This document shows positions 7,331-15,293 of a DNA stretch of 64,000 nucleotides, one piece after another (within the stretch, counting starts at the first letter, position 1; each line of letters opens with the position of its first letter). Made by a program: the position numbers and the translations under genes. Under the pieces are notes generated by a model. The model was given only the letters and a program-made list of their open reading frames with translations, was not told where the DNA came from and did not search any database. The DNA comes from Bradyrhizobium sp. MOS002 (lineage in GTDB: Bacteria; Pseudomonadota; Alphaproteobacteria; Rhizobiales; Xanthobacteraceae): contig NZ_PYFX01000009.1 in the NCBI RefSeq assembly GCF_003020115.1, positions 62,001 to 126,000 on the forward strand, read 5' to 3'.

Positions 7331-8581
7331 TTACGCCTTCTCCTCCCAGATCATGGCGAGGTGGACGATCGTCTGGACCGCCTTCTCCATGTCCTGCCGG
7401 CTGACCCATTCGAGCCGGGAGTGAAATGCGTGCTCGCCGGCGAAGATGTTGGGGCAGGGCAGGCCCATGAAGGACAGGCGGGAGCCGTCGGTGCCGCCGC
7501 GGATCGCGGTGCGCATCGGGCGCAGGCCGGCGCGGCGGATCGCTTCGATGGCGTATTCGAGAATGTGCGGGTGACGATCGATCACCTGCTTCATGTTGCG
7601 GTACTGCTCCCGCACCTCGAATGTGTAGGTCGAGCGCGGGAAATCCTTCATCACGTCCTTGACGATGTTCTCGAGCAGGATCTCCTTCTCCTTCAATCCT
7701 TCCTCAGTGAAGTCGCGCACGATGAAGGAGAGCGTCGCCTGCTCCAGCGCACCCTCGATGCCGATCGGATGCAGAAAGCCCTGCTTGCCTGATGTCGTCT
7801 CGGGCGAGCAGCCTTCCCGGGGCAGCCGCTCGATGATGGCGGCGGCGATCTTGATCGCATGCTCCATCTTGCCCTTGGCATAGCCGGGATGGGCGCTGAC
7901 GCCGTTGATGGTGATGGTGGCGCCGTCCGCCGAAAAGGTCTCGTCCTCGACGCAGCCCGCGCTCTCGCCGTCCATGGTGTATGCGAACTCGGCGCCCAGC
8001 TTCTTGATGTCGACATTGTCGACGCCGCGGCCGATCTCCTCGTCCGGCGTGAACAGGATCTTCATGGTGCCGTGCTTCACGTCGGGGTTGTTGATGAAGA
8101 AATGCGCGGCATCCATGATCTCGGCCACGCCGGCCTTGTTGTCGGCCCCGAGCAGCGTGGTGCCATCGGTGGTGATGATGTCGTTGCCGATCTGGTTCTT
8201 CAGCGCCGGATGCTCGGCGAAGCGGATCACCTGGCTGGTGTCGCCCGGCAGCGTGATGTCGCCGCCGCGATAGTTCTTCACCATCTGCGGCTTGACGTCT
8301 TTGCCGGTGACGTCGGGCGAGGTGTCCATGTGCGAGCAGAAGCAGATCACCGGCACCTTCTTGGTCGTGTTGCCCGGGATCGTTCCGTAGACGTAGCCGA
8401 AGTCATCGAGATGCGCGTCCTCGACGCCCATGGCCTTCAGTTCGGCGGCGAGCACGCGGCCGAGGTCCTTCTGTTTCTCTGTCGAGGGCGAGCTCGGGGA
8501 TTCCGGATCGGACTGGGTGTCGATGGTGACGTAGCGCAGGAAGCGCTCGGTCACGGTATGCGAAAAGGTGAGGGAGGACAT
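7331..8581 (-). CDS. pepT: Peptidase T (tripeptide aminopeptidase)
   Basis: A 416-residue cytoplasmic zinc aminopeptidase of the M20B family that removes the N-terminal residue from tripeptides. Metal-site motifs are visible: CSHMDTSPD, the bridging Asp in LGADNKAG, the catalytic Glu pair in FTPDEEIGRG, and the C-terminal AGEHAFHSRLEW carrying the last His ligand. GTDGSRLSFMGLP is also typical of PepT. Length matches the family. The start is unusual: no clear ribosome site precedes the ATG, and the leader can form a strong hairpin whose 3' arm ends at the start codon (see separate entry). It is monocistronic by context. Confidence 0.95.
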   Translation of the reverse strand: MSSLTFSHTVTERFLRYVTIDTQSDPESPSSPSTEKQKDLGRVLAAELKAMGVEDAHLDDFGYVYGTIPGNTTKKVPVICFCSHMDTSPDVTGKDVKPQMVKNYRGGDITLPGDTSQVIRFAEHPALKNQIGNDIITTDGTTLLGADNKAGVAEIMDAAHFFINNPDVKHGTMKILFTPDEEIGRGVDNVDIKKLGAEFAYTMDGESAGCVEDETFSADGATITINGVSAHPGYAKGKMEHAIKIAAAIIERLPREGCSPETTSGKQGFLHPIGIEGALEQATLSFIVRDFTEEGLKEKEILLENIVKDVMKDFPRSTYTFEVREQYRNMKQVIDRHPHILEYAIEAIRRAGLRPMRTAIRGGTDGSRLSFMGLPCPNIFAGEHAFHSRLEWVSRQDMEKAVQTIVHLAMIWEEKA

Positions 8582-8628
8582 TTCTGGTCAAACCGCCGGG
8601 TCAGGGGAGAGGGGCGGTATACCAGAAA
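8581..8628 (-). promoter_or_regulatory. Hairpin abutting the pepT start codon
   Basis: On the minus strand TTTCTGGT-AT-ACCGCC can pair with GGCGGT-TTG-ACCAGAAA, giving 8+6 base pairs with a small internal loop and a 16-base apical loop. The last A of the 3' arm is the first base of the pepT ATG. No Shine-Dalgarno sequence is seen, so folding would occlude the initiation region. Regulation of translation is inferred. Confidence 0.5.
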
Positions 8629-8684
8629 AGCAGGGCGCGGTGAGGCCGGAGGAACGCTGATCAGGCTTAACGAAACGTGAGTGG

Positions 8685-8999
8685 TCAGATCGCCTCTTTC
8701 AGTTCCTTGACCGGGCGGAAGGCGACCTTCTTGCTGGCCTTGATGTGGATGGGCTCGCCGGTGGCGGGATTACGGCCGGTGCGGGCGGCGCGCTTGCGGA
8801 CCTGGAGAATACCAAGCCCGACGATCCGAACACGGTCGCCCCTCTTCAGGTGCTTGGTGATCAGGTCGACCATATCGGTCAGAACGGCTTCGGCGCGCTT
8901 CTTCGACAGGTCCTGGCTCTCCGCAATGTCGGCGGCGAGGTGCTTGAGCGTGATGGTGGCGGGAGCGGCTGCCTTTTTCGCCGGATCCTTCTTAGCCAT
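8685..8999 (-). CDS. HU/IHF-family DNA-binding protein
   Basis: A 104-residue histone-like protein starting at the ATG at 8999, which follows GAGGAG at good spacing. A Lys/Ala-rich head (MAKKDPAKKAAAPATITLKH) of about 18 residues precedes the HU core. The core has the dimer helices (LAADIAESQDLSKKRAEAVL) and the DNA-binding arm with the signature GRNPATGEPIHIKASKKVAF. Such basic N-terminal extensions occur in some alphaproteobacterial HU variants. It would bend or compact DNA in the nucleoid. The exact subtype (HU versus IHF-like) cannot be fixed from sequence alone. Confidence 0.92.
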   Translation of the reverse strand: MAKKDPAKKAAAPATITLKHLAADIAESQDLSKKRAEAVLTDMVDLITKHLKRGDRVRIVGLGILQVRKRAARTGRNPATGEPIHIKASKKVAFRPVKELKEAI

Positions 9000-9176
9000 G
9001 TGTGAGGCTCCTCGATTCTTGCCGCTGGTCGGGGGGACGGCCCCTGAACCCCGCAAGTTCCCGGAGGCGTAGACGATTCGGGACTGGACTGAATACGTCA
9101 GCCGTCGCAGCCGGGGCCACGTTCTTGCGCGCCCTCGACGGAAATCCGCCTCGTTCAGGCTGTGGCTGCAACATCC

Positions 9177-9205
9177 TTGACTTCACTAGGTCCGGCCTTT
9201 AAGTC
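9177..9205 (+). promoter_or_regulatory. Possible promoter of tRNA-Asp
   Basis: A good -35 (TTGACT, 9177-9182) is followed 17 bases later by a poor -10 (TAAGTC), about 30 bases upstream of the tRNA 5' end. The position is right; the -10 match is weak. Confidence 0.35.
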
Positions 9206-9236
9206 CCCCCTCGTTCCGCAGACATTTGCGTGTCAC

Positions 9237-9313
<77 letters not shown>

Positions 9314-9515
9314 TTTTTGGCAATCCTTTCATACCCTTACCTTCAAATCCTGATCCCGCTTCGATCTCGGGTCCCGCGCGACCCGATTCCCGCATGCTTT
9401 TTGGTCTTCGACCCCTGCGAAATTCCGTCGCCGCGCGACGGCCGCCAGGCGCTCGAGTTGATCGCGCCGTTGATCACATGGTACCGCTCAATCCGGGATT
9501 GTTCGGATCGATTTG

Positions 9516-10349
9516 ATGCAGGCAGCCGATTTCAGCGCGACGTTGCAAAACCTGTTCGCGAAGGGCGTGCGCTACGGGACCGTCATCGATCTGGGCTGCG
9601 CCGACGGGCACTTCGTGCTCAACCATCAGTCGTGCCTCGGCGGTGCGGTGCCACTGAACGTCGACGCCAATCGGATCTATGAGGACTCCCTCAAGGCCAT
9701 CAAGGAGGTGCTTGGCGGGCATTATCGCATTTGCGCCATCACCGACCACGAGGGCGAGATCGAGATCACCGAGTCCGTGCATCCCTACTGGTCATCGCTG
9801 CGTCCCGCGGGCGACGTCTACTGGTCGCGGGTCAACGACCTGGTTACCAGCAAGGTGAAAGTGCCGGCGACGACGCTTGATGCGCTCGTCGAGGAGCTCT
9901 CGCTCAAGCCGCCGTTCCTGCTCAAGCTCGATGTGCAGGGCGCGGAACAGGCCGCGCTGAAGGGCGCGCGCGACGTGCTCGAGAATTGCAGTGTTGTCGT
10001 CTGCGAGACCGACGTTGACGACTTCCAGGACATCAATGCGATGCTGCTGGACGCAGGTTTCTTTCTCTACGACCTGACGACGCTGCAGCGCCTGCGCGAC
10101 GGAACGCTCGGCTGGTTCTACCCGGTCTATGTCAGCGGCAAGCTCGCCCATTTGAAGCCGCAGGCCTTCTGGGACGCTGGGGACAATGCTGCCGTGATCG
10201 GCGTGCAGGAGACGCGCCGCAAGATGATCCTGGAGCAGAACAGGAAAGCCCTCAACCGGCTGCGTTATGGGAAGAGCGGTGTCGGCCGCAATGATCCCTG
10301 TCCCTGCGGTTCAGGCGAGAAATTCAAGCACTGCTGCGGCAGCTATTGA
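9516..10349 (+). CDS. FkbM-family methyltransferase with C-terminal SEC-C zinc motif
   Basis: A 277-residue protein. The N-terminal two thirds is a class I SAM-dependent methyltransferase of the FkbM type: VIDLGCADGHFVL is the SAM-binding motif I, and LLKLDVQGAEQAALKGA is the FkbM hallmark (K-x-D-x-x-G-x-E). The last 20 residues, GRNDPCPCGSGEKFKHCCG, are a textbook SEC-C zinc-binding motif (CxC...CC), best known from SecA tails. FkbM proteins usually methylate hydroxyls of sugars or polyketides; the substrate here is unknown. The ATG at 9516 follows a TTG in frame. It stands alone between tRNA-Asp and a shared terminator. A second FkbM gene lies inside the nuo operon. Confidence 0.9.
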   Translation: MQAADFSATLQNLFAKGVRYGTVIDLGCADGHFVLNHQSCLGGAVPLNVDANRIYEDSLKAIKEVLGGHYRICAITDHEGEIEITESVHPYWSSLRPAGDVYWSRVNDLVTSKVKVPATTLDALVEELSLKPPFLLKLDVQGAEQAALKGARDVLENCSVVVCETDVDDFQDINAMLLDAGFFLYDLTTLQRLRDGTLGWFYPVYVSGKLAHLKPQAFWDAGDNAAVIGVQETRRKMILEQNRKALNRLRYGKSGVGRNDPCPCGSGEKFKHCCGSY

Positions 10350-10422
10350 CCCGATTCAAGTTGGCGCGCTCGGTGTGCCCTCAGGTCGATAGGGCGTCCT
10401 TACCGATCGCCTGAATCAAAAA

Positions 10423-10440
10423 GGCCGCCCGAAGGCGGCC
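10423..10440. terminator. Bidirectional terminator between convergent genes
   Basis: GGCCGCC-CGAA-GGCGGCC, a perfect 7-bp stem with a tetraloop, flanked by AAAAA on the left and GTTT on the right. It sits between the convergent FkbM gene and the small exported-protein gene and can serve both, best on the minus strand (five-T tract). Confidence 0.8.
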
Positions 10441-10470
10441 GTTTGGTATCAAACCGGACCTTTTTCGTCC

Positions 10471-10674
10471 TCAGCGGATCTCCGACGTCCCGGCGCTGGT
10501 CACCACGACCGGCTTGCCGGCCTTGATCACGTGGGCGGACTGGGCGGTCTGGCTGTAATCGGCATTGGTGCGGGCTGCGATCCCGAAGCCGGCCACCGTG
10601 ATGCCGGCCACAAGCGCCACCACCACGATCTTCAGGTGGGTCGCACGATCAGCGGAGTGAATGGAGTGGTTCAT
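10471..10674 (-). CDS. Small single-pass or exported hypothetical protein (67 aa)
   Basis: The start at 10674 follows GGGAGG at ideal spacing; the longer open frame has no such site. A hydrophobic segment (LKIVVVALVAGITVAGFGIA) at about residues 14-33 is a signal peptide or anchor, leaving a short basic periplasmic tail ending AGTSEIR. No family is recognised. It is followed by a good terminator on its own strand and is divergent from the hydrolase gene. The 245-bp gap upstream, to 10919, shows nothing further that I can identify. Confidence 0.68.
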   Translation of the reverse strand: MNHSIHSADRATHLKIVVVALVAGITVAGFGIAARTNADYSQTAQSAHVIKAGKPVVVTSAGTSEIR

Positions 10675-10919
10675 CTGAGCCTCCCGACGGGCTTTGCCGC
10701 CGTCTATGGCTCTTCTTGTAAGGACCGTCTGTTTCCGGATGGTTTCGCGGGTTCCGCAAAATGGTTTCATTCGGCCGTTTGGCTGGTTTCGCCTGGGGGC
10801 GGCGGGAGGACTCTAAGCGATCTTACCTGGCGCGTAATCGCGGAGGTGATCCCGCCCGGTCACGATCGTTTTCATCGGCCGAGACCGATGGGCCGACTGA
10901 TCGGCAAGGGAGAAGCACA

Positions 10920-11828
10920 ATGAACCGTCGAACCGTCCTAGAAGCCACGTTGTTTGGGACCGCCTTCGCGGCAGCTTCTGGTGCGAGCACGCCAGTGGCA
11001 GCGGCCCAGCAGAATGAGCGGCCGTCTTTTGTGACTGCCAGGGATGGCACAAAACTGTTCCTGCAGGATTGGGGCAGCGGCCGACCGGTGCTGCTGCTTT
11101 CGGCCTGGACGTTCGACGCTACCACGTGGGGCAGCCAGATTGCCGCCCTCAACGCGAATGGCTTCCGCTGTGTTGCGCCCGACAGGCGTGGGCATGGCCG
11201 GTCCGAGATGCCGTCCGCCGGGTATGACCTGGACACGCTGACCGACGACGTCGCCGCTTTGATCGAGGCGCGTGACCTGCGCGACGTGACGCTGGTCGGT
11301 TTCTCGATGGGGACGGCCGAGGCAGTGAACTATCTCGGACGATACGGATCGGACCGGATCGCAAGGGTGGTGCTGGTTGCGCCGACGACGCCATTCCTGA
11401 TCAAGACCGAAGACAATCCGGATGCGGTGCCGAAGGCGATGATCGAGGCCGACAACGCGGCCATCGCGCGCGACTTCCCCAAATGGATTGCGGCGAACGA
11501 AACGCCGTTCTTCACCGCCGAGACACCCGAGATCACGCGGGCCTGGATCCGCGAGATGATGCTGAGCGTGCCGTTGCCGGTGGCGCTGGCCTGCCGCAAG
11601 GCCATCGCCTTCGCCGATCTCCGCGCGGCAGCCGCCAAGATCGATCGCCCGACGCTGATCGTTCATGGCGACAAGGATGCCAGCGCGCCGCTGCCATTGA
11701 CCGGTGCAAAGACCGCAAAGCTAATCAAGGGCAGCAAGCTGACCGTCTACCAAGGCGGCCCGCATCCGCTGCCGCTGACGCACAGCGAGCGCCTGATCGC
11801 GGACATGCTGGCGTTCATGGGCGCCTAG
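10920..11828 (+). CDS. Alpha/beta-fold hydrolase with Tat-like signal peptide
   Basis: A 302-residue hydrolase. The N-terminus (MNRRTVLEATLFGTAFAAAS) has an RR pair before a hydrophobic stretch and an Ala-rich cleavage region, suggesting Tat export to the periplasm. The catalytic triad is visible: nucleophile Ser in GFSMG, Asp in VHGDKDASAPL, and His in the GGPHPLPLTHSE region. The overall shape resembles non-heme chloroperoxidase/esterase-type hydrolases (LLLSAWTFDATTWGSQ, DRRGHGRS). The ATG follows GGGAGAAG. Its stop overlaps the stop of the convergent MFS gene by a few bases. The substrate is unknown; it may work with the neighbouring transporter and oxygenase. Confidence 0.88.
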   Translation: MNRRTVLEATLFGTAFAAASGASTPVAAAQQNERPSFVTARDGTKLFLQDWGSGRPVLLLSAWTFDATTWGSQIAALNANGFRCVAPDRRGHGRSEMPSAGYDLDTLTDDVAALIEARDLRDVTLVGFSMGTAEAVNYLGRYGSDRIARVVLVAPTTPFLIKTEDNPDAVPKAMIEADNAAIARDFPKWIAANETPFFTAETPEITRAWIREMMLSVPLPVALACRKAIAFADLRAAAAKIDRPTLIVHGDKDASAPLPLTGAKTAKLIKGSKLTVYQGGPHPLPLTHSERLIADMLAFMGA

Positions 11829-13117
11829 CTCGCTCGCTTGATGTCCGTGCGGATGGTGCGCGCCGCCCAGACGAACAGGAGCGCCCCCAGCGTGGTCGTG
11901 ACCGCCGCCGAGAGCAGGGAATAGCGCACGGCGTCGGCGCCGTAAGCGCCCTTCAGGGCATCGTTGACCACGCCCACGGCGAGCGGGCCGATGCCCTGGC
12001 CGAAGCAGGTGGCGGTGAGCGCGATCAGGGCGGAGGCCAGCGCCCGCATGCTCGGCTTGGCCACGGTCTGCGCGATCGCGAAGATCGGTCCGAGATGGAA
12101 GCCGACCAGGAACGAGGTCAGCGCCAGCATGGCCACCATCATCTTGAAGTCCTGCGTCAGCATGCACAGCGCGAACACCGGCCCGGCGAGCCCTGAGGTG
12201 ATCGCAGGCGCCCACAGCTTCCAGCGATCGTCGCGGCGGCTGATCTGCGCCACCACGAAGCCGCCGAGCAGGGTGCCGGCCATGCCGGCGAGCCCCTTGA
12301 AGGTGCCGGCATAGGTGCCGATCTCGGCACTCGACAGATGGTGCACGCGCGCCAGGAACGGCGGGATCCAGGCCGCGGTCGCGTAGTTCGTGTAGGTGGT
12401 GAGGCAGAAGCCGATCAGCACGATGACGAAGCTCTGCTGCGAAGCCAGGAAGCGCAGGGTCGGCCCGAGCGGCTCAGGCACGAAATTCTCCTGCATGGCG
12501 CCGCGCTTCGGCTCGGAGATCGTCAGCCACAGGACAATAGCGAGCAGGATGCCGGGCAGGCCCGCGACGTAGAACGCCATCCGCCAGCCATAGTGCTGGT
12601 TGACGTAGCCGCCGACGAAATAGCCGAGGAAGACGCCGAGATAGGTACCGACTGCGTAGATGCCGAGCGCGCGCGGACGCTCGTTCTTGGCGAAGAGGTC
12701 GGCGACGATCGATTGCGAGGCGGGAGAGCCCGCGGATTCGCCGATGCCGACGCCGATCCTCGCCAGCGCCAGCGAGGTGACGCTCGAAGCGGCGCCGCAC
12801 AACGCCGTCATCGCGCTCCAGAACGCAAAGGCGACAGCGACGATGTTGCGCCGGTTGAGCCGGTCGGCGACGCGCGCGATGGGAATGCCGAGCAGGGAAT
12901 AGAACAGGGCGAAGCCGAAGCCCGCGAGCAGGCCCATCATGGTGTCGCTGAGCTGGAACTCCTTCTTGATCGGCTCGATCAGCACGTTGAAGATCGTGCG
13001 GTCGAGGAAGTTCAGCGCGTAGATGATCGTGAGCAGGCCCAGCACGTAATAGCGCCGCGCCGAGGGCTTTGCCGCGGCGGCCGTTTGCACCGACATCTGT
13101 GACGTCACATCGACCAT
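11825..13117 (-). CDS. MFS transporter (spinster-like family)
   Basis: A 430-residue, 12-helix inner-membrane transporter. Motif A (GIPIARVADRLNRRNIVAV) follows helix 2, and GIGESAGSPASQSIVADLF after helix 4 is typical of the spinster-like MFS branch often found beside aromatic or organic-acid degradation genes. The ATG at 13117 follows GGGGGGAAG; an upstream extension of the frame to 13429 overlaps the next gene and is not protein-like. It lies 62 nt downstream of the Rieske oxygenase on the same strand, so it probably imports that enzyme's substrate. The substrate itself is unknown. Confidence 0.9.
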   Translation of the reverse strand: MVDVTSQMSVQTAAAAKPSARRYYVLGLLTIIYALNFLDRTIFNVLIEPIKKEFQLSDTMMGLLAGFGFALFYSLLGIPIARVADRLNRRNIVAVAFAFWSAMTALCGAASSVTSLALARIGVGIGESAGSPASQSIVADLFAKNERPRALGIYAVGTYLGVFLGYFVGGYVNQHYGWRMAFYVAGLPGILLAIVLWLTISEPKRGAMQENFVPEPLGPTLRFLASQQSFVIVLIGFCLTTYTNYATAAWIPPFLARVHHLSSAEIGTYAGTFKGLAGMAGTLLGGFVVAQISRRDDRWKLWAPAITSGLAGPVFALCMLTQDFKMMVAMLALTSFLVGFHLGPIFAIAQTVAKPSMRALASALIALTATCFGQGIGPLAVGVVNDALKGAYGADAVRYSLLSAAVTTTLGALLFVWAARTIRTDIKRAS

Positions 13118-13179
13118 CGCTTCCCCCCAATTAGTCTTTGTTATCGTTGTCGGTCCAGCTTTGATTGGAGCTGGCTGCT

Positions 13180-14370
13180 TCACGCGTCGCGGATGTAGTT
13201 CCCCGCTTCGAATTCGACTGGCGGTGCGCTTGCGTCGAACGAGATGCCGATCGGTTCGCGGCCTGCTTCCATTGTCTCGAGCTGATCGCTCAGCATGCGC
13301 CGGATCATGAGGATGCCGCGGTCGCTCTGGCCGAAATGTTCCTCGGAATGGACGGTCTGCGGCCCCTGGCCGACCTGGGCTTCGTAGTCGCCCGGAAATT
13401 GCTGATGCTCTTCCTCGGTCATGTCCCACCAGAACTTGCCGTTGAATTTCGAGCGCATGCGGCCGATGTCGCCGGCGTTCTTGACGCGGCCTGCGACGTA
13501 GATGCGGAACGAGGTGTCGTCGATCGGCAGCGTCCAGCCGATCGACTCGACGCGGGCGAATTGCGCCACGCGCGGGTTTGGAACGACGCGCAAGGTGGGG
13601 AGCGCCGCCTCGGTGACGCGGTAAAACACGCGGCCGTCATCCTGCTTGCGGATCGAGCGCACCGCGATGCCGCGCGGCGTCTTGTCGAACGTCACCTCCG
13701 GTATCGAAGCCATCATGTTGGTGAATTGCGGACCGGAGAACGAGCCGTGCAGCACCGGCACGTGGTAGGGATCGACCACGTTCTCGAAATGCTGGAGCCA
13801 GTTGCAGGGGATGATCGCCGGACCGCCGCCGCCGATCGAGGAATCGTCCGCCTCGACGAACTCGCCGTCGTCCATGGTCTCCAGGCATTGATAGGCCGGC
13901 AGCACCGGGCGTTTCTCGGCCGGGCCCATATAGGCGAAGATCAGCCCATAGCGTTCCTCGACCGGATACCAGGGCTGGCGCACCTTGTCCTTGAACTGGC
14001 CGCCGTCGGGCTCGCAGGGCTGCTCCAGGCAATGACCCTCGGTGTCGAACTTCCAGCCGTGATAGCAGCAGCGGATGCCGTCCTCCTCGACCTTGCCGTA
14101 ATAGAGCGTCGTGCCGCGGTGGCAGCAGCGGGCGTGCAGCAGGCCGGCGCGCCCGTGCTTGTCGCGGAACAGCACCAGATCCTCGCCGAGCGCGCGAACC
14201 TTCTTCGGGGTGTCGGTGGCGTCGCTGATGAGCCCGACCGGATGCCAGTAGCGGCGGAGCAGTTCACCCATCGGCGTGCCGCGCACGACCGAGGTGAGCT
14301 CGGTGCGCGTGTGCGCCGGCTTCATCGCATAGGCCGTTCCGAGATCGCGATCCCGCTGGGTGATGCTCAT
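13180..14370 (-). CDS. Rieske [2Fe-2S] aromatic ring-hydroxylating oxygenase, alpha subunit
   Basis: A 396-residue non-heme iron oxygenase subunit. The Rieske cluster ligands are visible as Cys82/His84 (ARCCHRG) and Cys101/His104 (CCYHGWKF). The mononuclear iron site follows at NVVDPYHVPVLH with His203 and His208. It resembles the phenoxybenzoate/vanillate-demethylase-like group that acts with a separate reductase; no reductase or beta subunit lies next to it. The start at 14370 follows GGGAGG. Upstream is a 21-bp dyad, then a divergent MarR gene, which is the likely regulator. The substrate is an aromatic or ring compound by family; the exact one is unknown. Confidence 0.92.
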   Translation of the reverse strand: MSITQRDRDLGTAYAMKPAHTRTELTSVVRGTPMGELLRRYWHPVGLISDATDTPKKVRALGEDLVLFRDKHGRAGLLHARCCHRGTTLYYGKVEEDGIRCCYHGWKFDTEGHCLEQPCEPDGGQFKDKVRQPWYPVEERYGLIFAYMGPAEKRPVLPAYQCLETMDDGEFVEADDSSIGGGGPAIIPCNWLQHFENVVDPYHVPVLHGSFSGPQFTNMMASIPEVTFDKTPRGIAVRSIRKQDDGRVFYRVTEAALPTLRVVPNPRVAQFARVESIGWTLPIDDTSFRIYVAGRVKNAGDIGRMRSKFNGKFWWDMTEEEHQQFPGDYEAQVGQGPQTVHSEEHFGQSDRGILMIRRMLSDQLETMEAGREPIGISFDASAPPVEFEAGNYIRDA

Positions 14371-14437
14371 ACCGGTCCTCCCGCTGCGGCCGTGCCGGCC
14401 GGGCCTTTTTTGATGTCTTGTGCACAGTGAAAGGTAG

Positions 14438-14458
14438 ATCGATGACAATGTCAACGAT
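14438..14458. promoter_or_regulatory. 21-bp palindromic operator candidate
   Basis: ATCG-A-TGACA-A-TGTCA-A-CGAT, a dyad with 9 of 10 pairs complementary, centred on 14448. It lies about 70 bases upstream of the Rieske gene and about 115 bases upstream of the MarR gene. Size and position fit a MarR dimer site controlling both genes. Confidence 0.6.
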
Positions 14459-14571
14459 ACTCAAAGTGCCTCTTAGTCGCATTCGACGAGGCCGGCGACG
14501 GAGGCCGCCCTCCGGTTTGACCGGTCCCGCCTGGGCTTGGCAGGCTTCGCCTTTCTTGGCAGAGGTGGATC

Positions 14572-15084
14572 ATGAGCCAGATCGAGAGCAGGGGCGGGTC
14601 GTCGCCCGAGACGGACGAGAGCGATCCGCCGGCGCCGATCACCGTGATGCTGTCGTCGCGGCTGATGGTGCTGGCCAATTTGCTCAAGCGCGGCGCCATC
14701 CTGCGCTACAAGCGTCTCGCCGGATTGTCCTCGGTCGAGTTTGGCCTGGTCGCCTCGCTCGGCAGGCGGCCGCCGATGAGCGTGGCGCGGCTTGCGGAAG
14801 CCGTCGGCCAGGACAAGGGCCAGATCAGCCGCGCGCTTGCGGAACTCGTGTCGCGCAAGCTGATCGCGAAATCAGCGAACCCGAAGGACAGCCGCGAGGT
14901 GCTGGTCTCGCTGACCGCAACCGGTCTTGCGGCGCATGATGCAATCGTCGCCGGTGCGCAGGAGCGTAATCGGCGTTTGCGCGAACATCTGAGCGAAGCC
15001 GAGTTCGAGGCGCTGCTGCAGCAGGTCGATCAATTGACGGAGATCGCCGCCGAGCTGCTCGAGAGCGAGAAGACTTCGCGCTGA
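14572..15084 (+). CDS. MarR-family transcriptional regulator
   Basis: A 170-residue winged-helix repressor. The helix-turn-helix (MSVARLAEAVGQDKGQISRA) and wing (KSANPKDSREVLVSLT) are clear, with long N- and C-terminal dimerisation helices. About 20 acidic/Pro-rich residues precede the domain. It is divergent from the Rieske oxygenase and MFS genes with a palindromic site between them, the usual arrangement for a MarR protein that responds to an aromatic substrate. This assignment to the cluster is an inference from position. Confidence 0.88.
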   Translation: MSQIESRGGSSPETDESDPPAPITVMLSSRLMVLANLLKRGAILRYKRLAGLSSVEFGLVASLGRRPPMSVARLAEAVGQDKGQISRALAELVSRKLIAKSANPKDSREVLVSLTATGLAAHDAIVAGAQERNRRLREHLSEAEFEALLQQVDQLTEIAAELLESEKTSR

Positions 15085-15116
15085 CGTGTCGGCAATCCCG
15101 GGACATGTTGGATCGC

Positions 15117-15188
15117 TTCCAAGAACCTTTCCGAGAACCCTTCCAAAAACTCTTCCAAGACTCTTTCTAAGACTCTCTCTAAGAGGCT
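15117..15188. repeat. Six tandem copies of a degenerate 12-bp unit
   Basis: From 15117 the sequence falls into six consecutive 12-base units of the form TTCCAAGAACTC with substitutions (units begin at 15117, 15129, 15141, 15153, 15165 and 15177). There are no spacers. It lies between the MarR stop and the TonB receptor start. In one minus-strand frame it would read as a four-residue repeat (LERV/LEEF/LEGF), but that short frame lacks other gene support. Confidence 0.75.
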
Positions 15189-15232
15189 TTCAATTAGGGA
15201 ATTCGCGCGCGCTCCCCTAAGCGTCACCGCAA

Positions 15233-15264
15233 GCGCATGCCGTCACGGGACTGACGGCATGCGC
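15233..15264. promoter_or_regulatory. 13-bp perfect hairpin in TonB receptor leader
   Basis: GCGCATGCCGTCA (15233-15245) pairs perfectly with TGACGGCATGCGC (15252-15264) around a six-base loop. There is no T tract, so it is not a simple terminator. It ends 29 bases before the receptor start. Confidence 0.5.
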
Positions 15265-15293
15265 AATCGGACACGCAGTTTTGGGGTTGCGCG

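Noticed and set aside
15117..15188. CRISPR array
   Set aside because: Units are 12 bp with no spacers and no cas genes nearby.
15030..15227. Minus-strand frame with a Leu-Glu-Arg-Val four-residue repeat
   Set aside because: The repeat is a by-product of the 12-bp tandem repeat; there is no ribosome site and the rest overlaps the MarR gene end.
15085..15293. Irr/iron-control element upstream of the siderophore-type receptor
   Set aside because: No sequence close to the TTTAGAA-N-TTCTAAA type was found; TTTCTAAG units belong to the tandem repeat and are not inverted.
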